Shown: positions 24,436 through 33,384 of the stretch, one piece after another
Numbering within the stretch: the stretch's first letter is position 1
Layout of the letters: each line of letters opens with the position of its first letter
Virus record (IMG/VR): IMGVR_UViG_3300025168_016169
Span: 1-36,039 of that record
Reading direction: 5' to 3' (one strand)
Source: a virus
DNA length: 36,039 nucleotides
The notes under the pieces: generated by a model
Seen by the model: only the letters and a program-made list of their open reading frames with translations
Told to the model about the DNA's origin: nothing
Databases searched by the model: none
Translations under genes and position numbers: made by a program

Positions 24436-26277
24436 CTATAAAGGAACTACTCTACCTTTAATATCTTCATTAGGATATCTAAGTTCAAATACACTAGGAT
24501 CTAAAGAAGGATAAATTACTTGATTTTGAGTAGCAGCATCTATATCATAAGCAAAACTAGAATAGTTTCCTCCTACTTTATTAGAAAGTATAACATTTTT
24601 TACGGTTTGTACTCCTTTTACTTTATCTAATAAAATAAAAACGTCTTTGATTAAAATAGGTTGGTTAAATTGAAAATTTTGAATATTAAAGTAACCTATT
24701 AATTCATTTATACAACTTATTAATACTTCACTATTATTATGATTAGGACTAACTATTATTTCAAAATCTATCCCAAAATTAACTATATATCCATCTTTTA
24801 TTTCAATACTATCTCCAATCATCCTATACTCAGATAAATAAGTTCTTAAATTATTTTTTAAAGTTGATGAAGCATAATTTAAATTTCCTTGAGAATCTTG
24901 AGATAAAACATATAAACATAAAGTTTCAATTGTAGAAATTTGGTTATCTGTTAATTTAGGTTTTTCAATATATGCTTTAGTAATTGATCCAAAATCTGAA
25001 GGCATACTTAAAGCTCTTATCAAATAATCATTAGGGGTAACAGAACGATGTTGTGAAAAAGAAGCTGCCATTGTATTTTGTTTAATTTCTTCTAAAGTAT
25101 CCCCATCACCACCACCTGTTGCTGGGACTGGATTGTTAATACTAAGAGAATCTATAACATAATTAGCAGTTGTTGAGTTTAAAGAATTAAAATTTGAAAA
25201 TCTTGCTGTTACAGTTGATAAATTAGTAATTGAGTTTGCCGTTACATTTGAACTAAGTCCCCCCCCAGTTAAGTATCTTACAGTTAAAGTAGTATTTGTA
25301 GGAGAAATACCATAAGTATTAGTAAATAAAAAATTAGTTGGGGAATAAGCTACTGAAAGTTTGTCTTTTTTAAATGGGAGCCCAATTCCAACATTATTAG
25401 GGTTAGGAATAATTTCTTCTACTATATCATTTGGAGATCCTGCTCCAAATTGAATTTGAAGATTATTTAAAGAAGTAAATCTAGTAGCAAATCTATAAGG
25501 TGCTTTTTTTAATTTTAATAAATAAGGAACATCTTTTCCACTATTAGGGTCATTAATATTAGTATTTTTAATTGAATTAAAAACTGTTTCTTGTCCTAAA
25601 CAATCTACTTCTTCCCAAATATTACCCTCTGAATCAGTTATGTCTAATATTTTTATAATATTAGATTCATTTATACTAACAGTTTGAAAAGGAGATGGGT
25701 CTCCAAAACTAAATTCTTGAGATTGAATAGTTGAAGATATTAATTTTCGTGTTTTTTTTAATAAATAGTATAGTGGGATTCCATTAGAAGTTTGATATAC
25801 AGTAGTTATTGTTGGATCTTGAGAACTAGAAACTGAAAAATCTACTAGATCTTCCATTATAAATCCAACATTATCTATAGTTGAAAATGTAGAGTTTTCT
25901 GGGATTTTAATAGAATAGTCAAAATCAGGAAAATAATTACCACTTATATTTTTTGAAGGTACTTGTTGAAAAATTTCAATTTCTGTTTGAGCTGTTGAAA
26001 CAACTTTTGGTTTATACCCAAACATATAGGCTAATTCAAAAATATTATTTGCTTGTTGGGCATATTGAATAAAATTTTCTTGAAATTGATTATCAAGATA
26101 GTAACTTAAAACATCTCCAACATAAGCAGCTTGTTCAATAATTAACATCCCTGGAGAGGATGGGGAAAAGTCTTGATAAGTATTAGGGAAATATGTTTTA
26201 GTGTATTCTATTAAACGCGATCTAAAACTATTAAAGTCACGATTTAAATATTTTATATCTCTATTTATTTCAGCCAT
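24436..26277 (-). CDS. gp6: Baseplate wedge protein gp6 (baseplate J-like)
   Basis: A 613-residue protein with the N-terminus typical of T4 gp6: IKYLNRDFNSFRSRLIEYTKT, then SPSSPGMLIIEQAAYVGDVLSYY, then ANNIFELAYMFGYKPK. A baseplate J-like middle and C-terminal part follows (SQHRSVTPNDYLIRAL near 405-420). It forms the baseplate wedge ring in myoviruses. Length is close to the T4 protein (660). It follows the gp25-like gene at 3 bases, the conserved T4-type order. Family match is strong. Confidence 0.9.
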   Translation of the reverse strand: MAEINRDIKYLNRDFNSFRSRLIEYTKTYFPNTYQDFSPSSPGMLIIEQAAYVGDVLSYYLDNQFQENFIQYAQQANNIFELAYMFGYKPKVVSTAQTEIEIFQQVPSKNISGNYFPDFDYSIKIPENSTFSTIDNVGFIMEDLVDFSVSSSQDPTITTVYQTSNGIPLYYLLKKTRKLISSTIQSQEFSFGDPSPFQTVSINESNIIKILDITDSEGNIWEEVDCLGQETVFNSIKNTNINDPNSGKDVPYLLKLKKAPYRFATRFTSLNNLQIQFGAGSPNDIVEEIIPNPNNVGIGLPFKKDKLSVAYSPTNFLFTNTYGISPTNTTLTVRYLTGGGLSSNVTANSITNLSTVTARFSNFNSLNSTTANYVIDSLSINNPVPATGGGDGDTLEEIKQNTMAASFSQHRSVTPNDYLIRALSMPSDFGSITKAYIEKPKLTDNQISTIETLCLYVLSQDSQGNLNYASSTLKNNLRTYLSEYRMIGDSIEIKDGYIVNFGIDFEIIVSPNHNNSEVLISCINELIGYFNIQNFQFNQPILIKDVFILLDKVKGVQTVKNVILSNKVGGNYSSFAYDIDAATQNQVIYPSLDPSVFELRYPNEDIKGRVVPL

Positions 26278-26280
26278 TTT

Positions 26281-26688
26281 TTAAATTTGTACAGTTATAG
26301 TAGAATTAATATTTGTATTAATAACAGAATAGTTAAGTTTTATTACTATTCTATTTGAGTCACTGTTATCAGCTAAAACATCTAAATTTAATATTTTTAC
26401 AGTAGGAAAAAATGCTCCTAATTTTATGTTTATAAATGATTTTAAATCATTATATGTTGGTTCATTAGATTGTTCAAATAAATACATCCTTAATCCACCT
26501 CCAAATGAAGGATTTAATGGGATTTCACCTGGGTTTGTAAGAAAAAAATTTAAAAGATTGTTTTTTATAGCTTCTTGTGTTGTATATGTAGAAGTAAAAA
26601 CTGAAGGATTATTAAATGGTATGTTTATTCCAAGTGCAACATTTGGATTTAAATCATTAGGATCAATATATTGTGGGTTAAATGCCAT
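26281..26688 (-). CDS. gp25: Baseplate wedge protein gp25 (GPW/gp25 family)
   Basis: A 135-residue protein. TTQEAIKNNLLNFFLTNPGEIPLNPSFGGGLRMYLFE (about 41-77) is the family hallmark: a helix, then the P-G-E...N-P-x-F-G-G-G-L turn. Length matches T4 gp25 (132). A wedge component that helps start sheath assembly. It sits directly upstream of gp6, the expected order, which supports both calls. Confidence 0.92.
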   Translation of the reverse strand: MAFNPQYIDPNDLNPNVALGINIPFNNPSVFTSTYTTQEAIKNNLLNFFLTNPGEIPLNPSFGGGLRMYLFEQSNEPTYNDLKSFINIKLGAFFPTVKILNLDVLADNSDSNRIVIKLNYSVINTNINSTITVQI

Positions 26689-26693
26689 TTAAA

Positions 26694-27038
26694 TTATTTA
26701 TTTAGTAATCCCATTATTGTATCCATCCCTACAGACCCTTCTCCTAAATTCCCATTTATTGGATCTGCTCCTTGTGGGTTAAAAGAAGAAACATCTTTAC
26801 TAGTCATACTTATAGCAGTTTCACCCATTATATCAGTATATTTTTGTTTAATATCCATAGTAGGTTCTGTATAAGAGGGTGGTGGTGGGGTAGAAGGAGT
26901 TATAGTAGGTTGAATTGATTCTCTTACAATTTGTGTTTTTGGAGCTTTTACAGCTTCCAGTAAAATATCCTTCAATTCATCTTGAATTGCTTCTTTTACT
27001 GCTTCTTTAATTAGTTTTTTAAGTATTTCGGTTTTCAT
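26694..27038 (-). CDS. Tagged small structural-type protein with Pro-rich middle
   Basis: A 114-residue protein. It starts MKTEILKKLIKEAVKEAIQDEL, an amphipathic helix ending L-I-K-E like the tags in the region left of 11780, here in the baseplate block. A Pro/Thr-rich linker follows (about 43-58), then an acidic and Gly-rich C-terminus. A promoter-like element at 27045 precedes the start by 6 bases. Its tag outside the head-cargo block is an exception to a pure head-packaging explanation. Function unknown. Confidence 0.68.
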   Translation of the reverse strand: MKTEILKKLIKEAVKEAIQDELKDILLEAVKAPKTQIVRESIQPTITPSTPPPPSYTEPTMDIKQKYTDIMGETAISMTSKDVSSFNPQGADPINGNLGEGSVGMDTIMGLLNK

Positions 27039-27044
27039 ATATGT

Positions 27045-27054
27045 TTATAAATAT
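27045..27054 (-). promoter_or_regulatory. ATATTTATAA promoter-like element
   Basis: The coding strand reads ATATTTATAA, 6 bases before the ATG at 27038, in a 20-base gap. With T4-type spacing (start site 5-6 bases downstream), transcription would begin at or next to the ATG, giving a nearly leaderless message. Confidence 0.48.
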
Positions 27055-27058
27055 AGGG

Positions 27059-28468
27059 TTAATCTGCTTTTAAATTATTTGTTTGAATATAAAAGGATAA
27101 CTCATCTATTAAAATTTGATCTATAGAACTATAAGAATATTCTCCTTTTAACATTACAATTCCTTGTTTATTTCGAGCTATTGCCCTTTTACGTTTTAAT
27201 GTACTAGTTGTTTTTTCATTTTCCACGCCCATTTCAAATCCATTTACATTTGTTACTAAAGGGGAGGTTGGTGATTGTTCTTTAGTTAATTCTAACAGTT
27301 CTGCTCTTAAATCTGATTGTTCTGCTTCAGGGTAACAATCTTGAATTAATCCATCTAACATTTTTAGTAAATCAAGAACTAACACCAAATTTTGTCTTAA
27401 TATAACTAAAATTGATAAAGTAGATGAGCTTATCTTTTTTGTTAACTCTAAAATCTTTTCTATTTTAGGTGTATTAATATTTTTTTGCTGGTTGATTATT
27501 CCTGTTGGATCAATAGGTGGTGGTATAGGGGTATTTTTAAGAAGTTTAACGGCTATATCAAGTGCAGTAATAACCCCTAGAGTAATTCCTGCTGCTTTTA
27601 AAGATGTTTCAACTATTTTTAAAATGTCATTTAATATTTTTACTAATTTGTTTTTTCGTTTTATAATTTCTTTTAATTTATTTTGATTAGGGCAAGACTT
27701 TAAATCATCTAGTTTTTCACCTAACATTTCAGTAGCTTTAGAAATACCAAATTCTGCTACTAAACCTATAACTACAGGAATTAAAGTTTTTTTAATGTTA
27801 ATTATTTGAGAATTAAGTTGATCTTGTAAAAAATATTTCCAATCCTTTTTTTCTAATGACATAAATTCTATTTCAGGAATAGAAAGTTGTGATAATTTTA
27901 GTTTATCTAATTTAAGTTGTTGTTGAGTAGGGGTTAATTTAATTACCCCTAAATTCTCTTTATAAGTACCATCCCCCTTTTGAATTGGAATTGATTCTGT
28001 TTTATATCCTTCTTTTTTTATTTTAATATTACTAGGATTCCCAAACAGAGGAATCTTTGTAGGATCATTATTTAAAGAACTATTATCTAATTTAAATTTT
28101 CCTTCATTACTAGTATTAACGGTGGTTGGTGGAGAAGGAGAAGGAACAACAGGTGGTGAGGGTAGAGGTAAAGTAGGATTTACTTCTGTAATAGAAGGTG
28201 GTGTTGGTAGTTCGTTTATTTTCGATAATGTAATAGGTTGAAATCCAAAACTTGCTCTTTGAGAATTATACCCTATAATTAGTTCTTCAGCTAAAATAGA
28301 AATATCTGATGTGAGTGATTGGGCTCCTTCTATTGTTTTCCCTTTAATTATTCCAAACGATTCATCTATTGTTTCACCGTATTTAAGTAAAGCAGAATTT
28401 TTTGGGCCTACTCTTTTAAATGTTACAATAGAACCATCAGAATAAATATATGTTGGGTCGTTAGCCAT
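27059..28468 (-). CDS. Baseplate-block structural protein with carboxypeptidase-regulatory-like segment and hydrophobic helices
   Basis: A 469-residue protein. Proline-rich linkers (89-115, PPVVPSPSPPTT) precede a short beta-sandwich-like segment at about 145-180 (IKIKKEGYKTESI...LGVIKLTP), the pattern of CarboxypepD_reg-like or PEGA-like domains. The C-terminal half is helical with hydrophobic segments at about 228-245, 288-312 and 350-372. It lies next to the transpeptidase-like and spike genes, so it may be part of the central baseplate or hub. It resembles no T4 protein I can name. Confidence 0.65.
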   Translation of the reverse strand: MANDPTYIYSDGSIVTFKRVGPKNSALLKYGETIDESFGIIKGKTIEGAQSLTSDISILAEELIIGYNSQRASFGFQPITLSKINELPTPPSITEVNPTLPLPSPPVVPSPSPPTTVNTSNEGKFKLDNSSLNNDPTKIPLFGNPSNIKIKKEGYKTESIPIQKGDGTYKENLGVIKLTPTQQQLKLDKLKLSQLSIPEIEFMSLEKKDWKYFLQDQLNSQIINIKKTLIPVVIGLVAEFGISKATEMLGEKLDDLKSCPNQNKLKEIIKRKNKLVKILNDILKIVETSLKAAGITLGVITALDIAVKLLKNTPIPPPIDPTGIINQQKNINTPKIEKILELTKKISSSTLSILVILRQNLVLVLDLLKMLDGLIQDCYPEAEQSDLRAELLELTKEQSPTSPLVTNVNGFEMGVENEKTTSTLKRKRAIARNKQGIVMLKGEYSYSSIDQILIDELSFYIQTNNLKAD

Positions 28469-28475
28469 AATTTAA

Positions 28476-29501
28476 TTATGTTTTAATAAAATTTAAAATA
28501 CTACCAGCAAACATCTTCAATTGAGATGCAGATAAAGGATTATTTGCATCCTTTAGTGCTTTTTTTCCTAATTTACTTAACTGTTCTTTTCCTTTACCTT
28601 CAAGTTCTTCTTGGGTTGGAACCCGTGGAGCAAGTTCATTAATTTTATTAACACCCGTATCTATTGGGGTTGCCGAGAGGACAGGTAAAGGATCAATCTT
28701 TACTTCTGTTCCAGGAACTGGTCTTCCAGTTTCGGCATCAATTATTTCACCTAACAAATTAGGAATATCTTTAGGAACTTCCCATAAATTAATTATTACT
28801 AAATTATTCAATTTTCCTTTTCCAACTACTCCCTGTTCTTGTAAATATTTATTTAATGCTTGAATTTCTCTAGCATTACTACTAACTTTACCATTATCTT
28901 TTCTTTGAACACCAAATATTATACACCCAGAAGAAGCGTTTTCACTCCCACCTTGATGAATAATAGCTCCATTAAAAGCCACACCATCACTACGATTTGC
29001 AAAATTTTCAGGAGCATCAACATCTTTACTAAAAATGTTAAACCCAAGAGGATCAGATAAAGAGCTTATTCTTAAAGCTTGACCATTATAGTAAGTTTTT
29101 GAAATATAATTACTTCCAGTTTTCCCTAAAACTATATTATATGCAGCAGGAGCTAAAGAGGATAATTTAGTTGGATCTTTAACAGTATCAGGGATTGATG
29201 TTACATCTTGTATTTTTTTATCTCTTACAGCATCTTCAACTGTAAAGCCTATTATATTATTTTTATACCACATAGTACCTGTGGTTCTTCCTCCTCCTAC
29301 TGTTCTAACTTTACCATCAGATCCTTTAACTTTTGAGTAATTAGCAGTACCAGAAGATTCTCTTACAAGAATAATTTTATTAGATTTTTTAATTAATTTT
29401 TTTAAACTATTAGGCATTTCATTTAAAGGTATATAACTACCATTAAGTTGAAAAGATCCAAGTGAACTTGCTATTGGTGATAATTGGTTTACGTATGCCA
29501 T
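28476..29501 (-). CDS. L,D-transpeptidase/DUF5675-like protein next to the spike gene
   Basis: A 341-residue protein. IILVRESS (43-50), then MWYKNNIIGFTVEDAVRD and AYNIVLGK precede the key motif IHQGGSENASSGCIIFG (181-197): H182 and S191-G192-C193. This H...S-x-G-C arrangement is that of YkuD L,D-transpeptidases and of DUF5675 proteins, whose C would be the catalytic nucleophile. A beta-strand tail (GEIIDAETGRPVPGTEVKID, 251-270) looks like a CarboxypepD_reg domain. Beside a spike that lacks a lysozyme domain, it is a candidate for the cell-wall-acting tip function. Activity is inferred. Confidence 0.68.
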   Translation of the reverse strand: MAYVNQLSPIASSLGSFQLNGSYIPLNEMPNSLKKLIKKSNKIILVRESSGTANYSKVKGSDGKVRTVGGGRTTGTMWYKNNIIGFTVEDAVRDKKIQDVTSIPDTVKDPTKLSSLAPAAYNIVLGKTGSNYISKTYYNGQALRISSLSDPLGFNIFSKDVDAPENFANRSDGVAFNGAIIHQGGSENASSGCIIFGVQRKDNGKVSSNAREIQALNKYLQEQGVVGKGKLNNLVIINLWEVPKDIPNLLGEIIDAETGRPVPGTEVKIDPLPVLSATPIDTGVNKINELAPRVPTQEELEGKGKEQLSKLGKKALKDANNPLSASQLKMFAGSILNFIKT

Positions 29502-29502
29502 A

Positions 29503-30777
29503 TTATATAGTTTTTACAAAATTTGATTTAATATCATCAAGTTGCTCTAATACTTCTTGTAAATTTTGGGCCGCTAATTTTGCAGGTCCTTGTATAGCAG
29601 CATCAGGAACACCAACAACATTAGGTCCTGTAAATGCTTGAATAGTTTTTAAAGCAGTTGCTAAATTAGCAATTTCTTTAACAATTATTTTTAAATATTC
29701 TACTGTTAAATCACCTTTTAAAACTGATTCTTTAGCATCTTTTGATCCTAATCTAACATCAGTACTATCTATACAAATTTTTTCTTTAGCTTCTAAATAA
29801 ACCCCATTATTAGAAGATAAACTAACAGATGAATTACCGCTAATTAAAACACTATCTGTTTTAGCATTTATTACAACTCTATTTGAATTTAAGGCTATTT
29901 GAGGTTTAGTGTAATTTGATGGTAATTGAGGTTTAGTCATGTATGAAATAAAATCTTCATTTGCTAAACTAAATGGGAGTTTTTGTGTAGATGTTAAATA
30001 TATAGAAGATAAATCATCTTTAATATTTTCTGTGGTTGGGACCCATCCTGCTTCATCAACATTAGGAGATTGACCATTTCTTAAAATTATAATAGGATCA
30101 CCATTATTTCCACTTTCAGACCAATTATTTTTTTTCTTACTATTAGATTTAGCAGTATGGCCTAATCTAATACTTTGTCCATATCTTCCTTCGATAATAT
30201 TATCCCCCATAAAAGGCATTAAAGGATAAATATTAGATTTTTCAACAAATGTATTTTGAGATGGGTTTTGAGTACTGTTTAAATTTACAATTGGATCAGT
30301 AGAAACATTTAAATTGGAAGATTTTGAATATTTATTTGGAGTAGTTGTTTTTTTAAACAATTCAGAAAAAGGTAAAGAATTAGGATTAGCATTATGATGG
30401 GGGTGATTCCATATTCCTATAGGACTAAAATAAAAAGTTTTACTATCAATTGTTTTTGAATCATAATCAATATTTTTTGGAATAGAAATCAGTATAATTT
30501 GTTCATTTATTAAAGGAAACACTTTTAATTGAGAAAAAAGGGGAAATGATTTTGATAACCCAGATGATGATGTATTATCAATAGGTTCTGTAAAAATAGC
30601 TCCTATGTCAGTCCATGATTCATATTTAGGATGGTTTTCATCTAAAATAATATCTGTTACTCTAGCAGCTGTTAAGTTAAATGGGGAAGAAGTACTTCCA
30701 CCTTCTCCAAGATTAAGATTACGATTATTTACTAGTGTATCTGTTCTATTACTTACTCCTGTTCTTAAAATAGCCAT
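29503..30777 (-). CDS. Baseplate spike/hub protein, gp5-like, without lysozyme domain
   Basis: A 424-residue protein. Residues 38-120 form an OB-like beta region (ARVTDIILDENHPKYES ... QLKVFPLINEQIILI); GRYGQSIRLG near 198-207 and GDPIIILRNGQ near 227-237 follow, a pattern remembered from gp5-like proteins of T4-like marine phages. Residues about 297-345 read as a repetitive beta-helix (VVINAKTDSVLISGNSSVSL) like a VgrG/gp5 needle. The T4 gp5 lysozyme domain is absent. A helical C-terminus ends the protein. It should form the trimeric cell-piercing spike. Confidence 0.75.
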   Translation of the reverse strand: MAILRTGVSNRTDTLVNNRNLNLGEGGSTSSPFNLTAARVTDIILDENHPKYESWTDIGAIFTEPIDNTSSSGLSKSFPLFSQLKVFPLINEQIILISIPKNIDYDSKTIDSKTFYFSPIGIWNHPHHNANPNSLPFSELFKKTTTPNKYSKSSNLNVSTDPIVNLNSTQNPSQNTFVEKSNIYPLMPFMGDNIIEGRYGQSIRLGHTAKSNSKKKNNWSESGNNGDPIIILRNGQSPNVDEAGWVPTTENIKDDLSSIYLTSTQKLPFSLANEDFISYMTKPQLPSNYTKPQIALNSNRVVINAKTDSVLISGNSSVSLSSNNGVYLEAKEKICIDSTDVRLGSKDAKESVLKGDLTVEYLKIIVKEIANLATALKTIQAFTGPNVVGVPDAAIQGPAKLAAQNLQEVLEQLDDIKSNFVKTI

Positions 30778-31115
30778 TAATCTTTTGGTTTAAATTTTTC
30801 TATTTCAGTTAAAAGTTGTTGTTTTTCTTCTTCTGTCATTCCAAATCCATCTTCTTCAGATTTATTAGATGCTAAGGTTCGTTGAACAATAGTAGCCATT
30901 TTTACTAATTGTTCATCATTTTTAATACCTAATTCCATATATTCTTTAATAAGAGGAACTACTAAAGTAGCATCCCCTAAATCATTAATTAGTGGTTTTA
31001 ATTCACCTATTAAAGTTGAAATTTGGGTTTCTTTCTTTTTTTGATTATCATAAATTTCCTTAAGTATATCAGAAAATTTTTTCTTACCAAAAACATTTGA
31101 GTCTAAACTTCCCAT
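30777..31115 (-). CDS. Small helical protein with internal I-L-K-E segment
   Basis: A 112-residue helical protein conserved among T4-like phages but without a known function, as far as I recall. Residues 14-22 read FSDILKEIY, then DATLVVPLIKEYMELGIKNDEQLVKMATIVQRTLA from about 48. Its ATG lies 10 bases after an ATATTTATAA element and its stop makes a TAATG overlap with the spike gene. This position, first after the sigma factor gene, suggests it opens the baseplate transcript. Confidence 0.68.
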   Translation of the reverse strand: MGSLDSNVFGKKKFSDILKEIYDNQKKKETQISTLIGELKPLINDLGDATLVVPLIKEYMELGIKNDEQLVKMATIVQRTLASNKSEEDGFGMTEEEKQQLLTEIEKFKPKD

Positions 31116-31125
31116 ATTGTTTTAT

Positions 31126-31135
31126 TTATAAATAT
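31126..31135 (-). promoter_or_regulatory. ATATTTATAA element with overlapping TATAAATA, before the baseplate block
   Basis: The coding strand reads ATATTTATAA and continues ATAAAAC, so an exact T4-type TATAAATA (31123-31130) overlaps it. It lies 10 bases before the ATG at 31115 in the 35-base gap after the sigma factor gene. It is the best candidate start for the baseplate/tail transcript. Confidence 0.58.
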
Positions 31136-31150
31136 GAGAATATAAAAGAA

Positions 31151-32026
31151 TTAGAAATTAGTATATCCGTTTTCTATATAGAATATATAGTGTTTTTTAA
31201 AAATTTTATATAAACTTCCAGCAATTTTAGTGATTTTTGGAGTTTTAACACCAGGAAGCATTTCATGTATATAAATGTATAAAGCTTTTTTATTGAATAC
31301 ATCTATTTGGTCTCTTTTTCTAAATAGCTCTAATATTGAATCTGCAATTTGTGCGTCAATATTTTTAGGGTATAAATCAAATATGTTTTCTGATATGTAA
31401 TTTGTAAATTGGTCTATAAAATATGATAATCTTTCATCTGAAGATGGTTCATTTGAGTAAGAGTGGTTATCATCTTTTTCTAATTCACCAACAGGTACAG
31501 TACTGATTTTTTTCTTATAATTTTTTTCATTGTATAATATACACCATCTTTTTACAATAGTACCAAAATATGAAAAAGCTTTAGCAGGAGTAATTTTTTT
31601 AAGTTTTTCATGACATTTATCAGATACAATAATTGTATTAACAAACCCTTGGATGTCTTGAGTACTACATTTAAGTTCATTTTTAGGCATATAGTCTATA
31701 AAGCTACCACTATACTCTTCTAAAAATTCTTTTGTTATTATTTTTCTTATTTTATTATCTGCACTTTTTACTGGGTGGAAGAGATACATTTTATCTAATA
31801 AAAATACTTCAATTTCATGTTGAAGATGTTCTAAATTTTCTACTTCTGTATGGTAGAATTTAAATGTATGAATAATATTTTGGGTTAATTTAAAAAAAGG
31901 ATAATGTATTTCCTTTTCATATACTTTACTTCTTTCATGAGGACAAGAAGTACTATTATATAACATAATAGCATTCTCTGTTTCTTTTGTAAAGTAGTTT
32001 TTACTTTTAGCTTTACGTGGAGCCAT
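31151..32026 (-). CDS. gp55: gp55-like late sigma factor
   Basis: A 291-residue protein. The N-terminus matches phage late sigma proteins of T4-like marine viruses as I remember them: YFTKETENAIMLYNS (11-25), SKVYEKEIHYPFFKLTQNII (33-52), then helical NLEHLQHEIEVFLLDK. A second core segment reads PAKAFSYFGTIVKRWCILYNEKNYKK (about 147-172), resembling sigma region 2 in its AFSYF...K-x-Y pattern. It would direct host RNA polymerase to late promoters. An extra insertion between the two segments (about 80-145) and a longer C-terminus make it bigger than T4 gp55 (185). Confidence is moderate because the match is by motif memory. Confidence 0.7.
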   Translation of the reverse strand: MAPRKAKSKNYFTKETENAIMLYNSTSCPHERSKVYEKEIHYPFFKLTQNIIHTFKFYHTEVENLEHLQHEIEVFLLDKMYLFHPVKSADNKIRKIITKEFLEEYSGSFIDYMPKNELKCSTQDIQGFVNTIIVSDKCHEKLKKITPAKAFSYFGTIVKRWCILYNEKNYKKKISTVPVGELEKDDNHSYSNEPSSDERLSYFIDQFTNYISENIFDLYPKNIDAQIADSILELFRKRDQIDVFNKKALYIYIHEMLPGVKTPKITKIAGSLYKIFKKHYIFYIENGYTNF

Positions 32027-32029
32027 AAA

Positions 32030-32317
32030 TTATTTTACTTTTTTCACAGTAAATTCGTTTAGAATTTCTTGGATTTTTAAAATTGATGAAAATATAACAC
32101 CTACCTCATCATCGTTTTCAAATATTCTTTTATTGTCTACTTCTTTTAACTTTTTATTAGAAGCTTCAATTACCCTGGAGAATTTATCTAAATACTCCAT
32201 ATAACCTAAAAGTATATCTTCGGATTTTTCTTGTTTTTTCATTAAATTGTAAGTTGTCCATCCTAAAATGACAACTCCTACTGAAAGGGTGCAAACTGCT
32301 ATTATTAAAGATATCAT
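32030..32317 (-). CDS. One-helix membrane protein with coiled coil
   Basis: A 95-residue protein. An N-terminal membrane anchor (about 2-22: SLIIAVCTLSVGVVILGWTTY) leads into a charged helix (YLDKFSRVIEASNKKLKEVDNK) and a short acidic C-terminal helix. The pattern is an inner-membrane protein with its soluble domain on one side. Similar proteins occur in T4-like environmental phages with no known role. The start overlaps the HD gene's stop as ATGA. A lysis part (spanin-like) is conceivable but there is no lipobox. Confidence 0.7.
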   Translation of the reverse strand: MISLIIAVCTLSVGVVILGWTTYNLMKKQEKSEDILLGYMEYLDKFSRVIEASNKKLKEVDNKRIFENDDEVGVIFSSILKIQEILNEFTVKKVK

Positions 32318-33108
32318 AAGTTTTCTAACATATTTTTTAAACCATCACTTTTTATCGAACCTAAAGCTTTTGTTTTAGTAGACATTTTCTTTGATGAATT
32401 AGGTGTTGTACCTAATGTATAATTTTCTTTTAGCTTATCCAAGGATCCTTGTTCTCCTTTTAATTTAGGTAACCATTCACGTTCAAATTCAATACGAGCT
32501 GCCATTAAATCTGCCTGATGTAAGATAAAAGGTAAACAAGTACGTGGTTTCTGTTCTGGCATATATGCTTTTAGGTATTTGGTATTAGCCTCATCATATA
32601 AACCATCATGAGTTTGAATAGCAAGCATTTCATTAAATGTATATTGAATACCATGAGATTGAAGCATAAATAAACCTCTATCAGGAACTGAAGCAAATGG
32701 TACTTTTTTATTAAACATATAATCCTCACCTAACTTATCACGTCTCCATTTATCTGTCTGGGGTATGTATGATTCATTATCTTCATCACCCATTTTACCT
32801 AAATCATGATTAATAGCAGAAAATACTAATTCTTCTTCTGTAAATGTATCTATATCAGCACCTTCTTCTTTCCATAATGTATATTGTTTTAATGCACACC
32901 GTACTACGCGATTAACATGTTCAACATATCCACCTGGGAATGAATTATGGTATTCTTTTTTATGGGCAGCAGGCATTAACATAATACGCTCCTCATATTT
33001 TTTGTAGAAACTTAACATTGTTTCTTTACGATTACTTGTAATATGAACTTCAATATTGTTAAGGAATATTGACCAATTATCTTGGATTTGTTTTGGGGTT
33101 AATTTCAT
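32314..33108 (-). CDS. HD-domain metal-dependent phosphohydrolase
   Basis: A 264-residue protein with HD motifs in order: GGYVEHVNRVV (H at about 63), the HD pair in FSAINHDLGKMGDE (H-D near 100-101), QTHDGLYD at about 165-172 and a late aspartate in LHQADLMAARIEFE at about 197-210. It should hydrolyse a nucleotide or nucleotide-derived signal; phage members of this group may degrade dNTPs or guanosine messengers. The C-terminal 45 residues are charged and disordered. Family sure, substrate unknown. Confidence 0.82.
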   Translation of the reverse strand: MKLTPKQIQDNWSIFLNNIEVHITSNRKETMLSFYKKYEERIMLMPAAHKKEYHNSFPGGYVEHVNRVVRCALKQYTLWKEEGADIDTFTEEELVFSAINHDLGKMGDEDNESYIPQTDKWRRDKLGEDYMFNKKVPFASVPDRGLFMLQSHGIQYTFNEMLAIQTHDGLYDEANTKYLKAYMPEQKPRTCLPFILHQADLMAARIEFEREWLPKLKGEQGSLDKLKENYTLGTTPNSSKKMSTKTKALGSIKSDGLKNMLENL

Positions 33109-33124
33109 AACTTTTATTTAAATT

Positions 33125-33292
33125 TTAATTTTCTCTTTCTATTATTGATTCTATGTCTTGTCTTAATTCAAGAATATCTTCTATAATTTTTTTTGCTCTA
33201 TGAGTATCATTTTCACTAAGGGCTAAACGAGTCTGTTTAAGTTTACCTTCCAAAGTTTGCATGCGTCTCAATAATAACTCTTTATTTTTCAT
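33125..33292 (-). CDS. Small coiled-coil protein
   Basis: A 55-residue gene with ATG at 33292 and TAA at 33125. The protein is one long charged helix (KNKELLLRRMQTLEGKLKQT, then RAKKIIEDILELRQDIESII). It lies 17 bases before the ATG of the HD gene and after a 92-base AT-rich gap. Helical coiled-coil proteins of this size are common in phages; function unknown. The codon use resembles neighbours. Confidence 0.6.
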   Translation of the reverse strand: MKNKELLLRRMQTLEGKLKQTRLALSENDTHRAKKIIEDILELRQDIESIIEREN

Positions 33293-33384
33293 TTTTATTT
33301 TTATTTATTTAATTTTAATTTTAATTTTTAAATAATCAATAATATGATAAAGGTAATGAAAATATATTAGGAAACCTAGTATTT

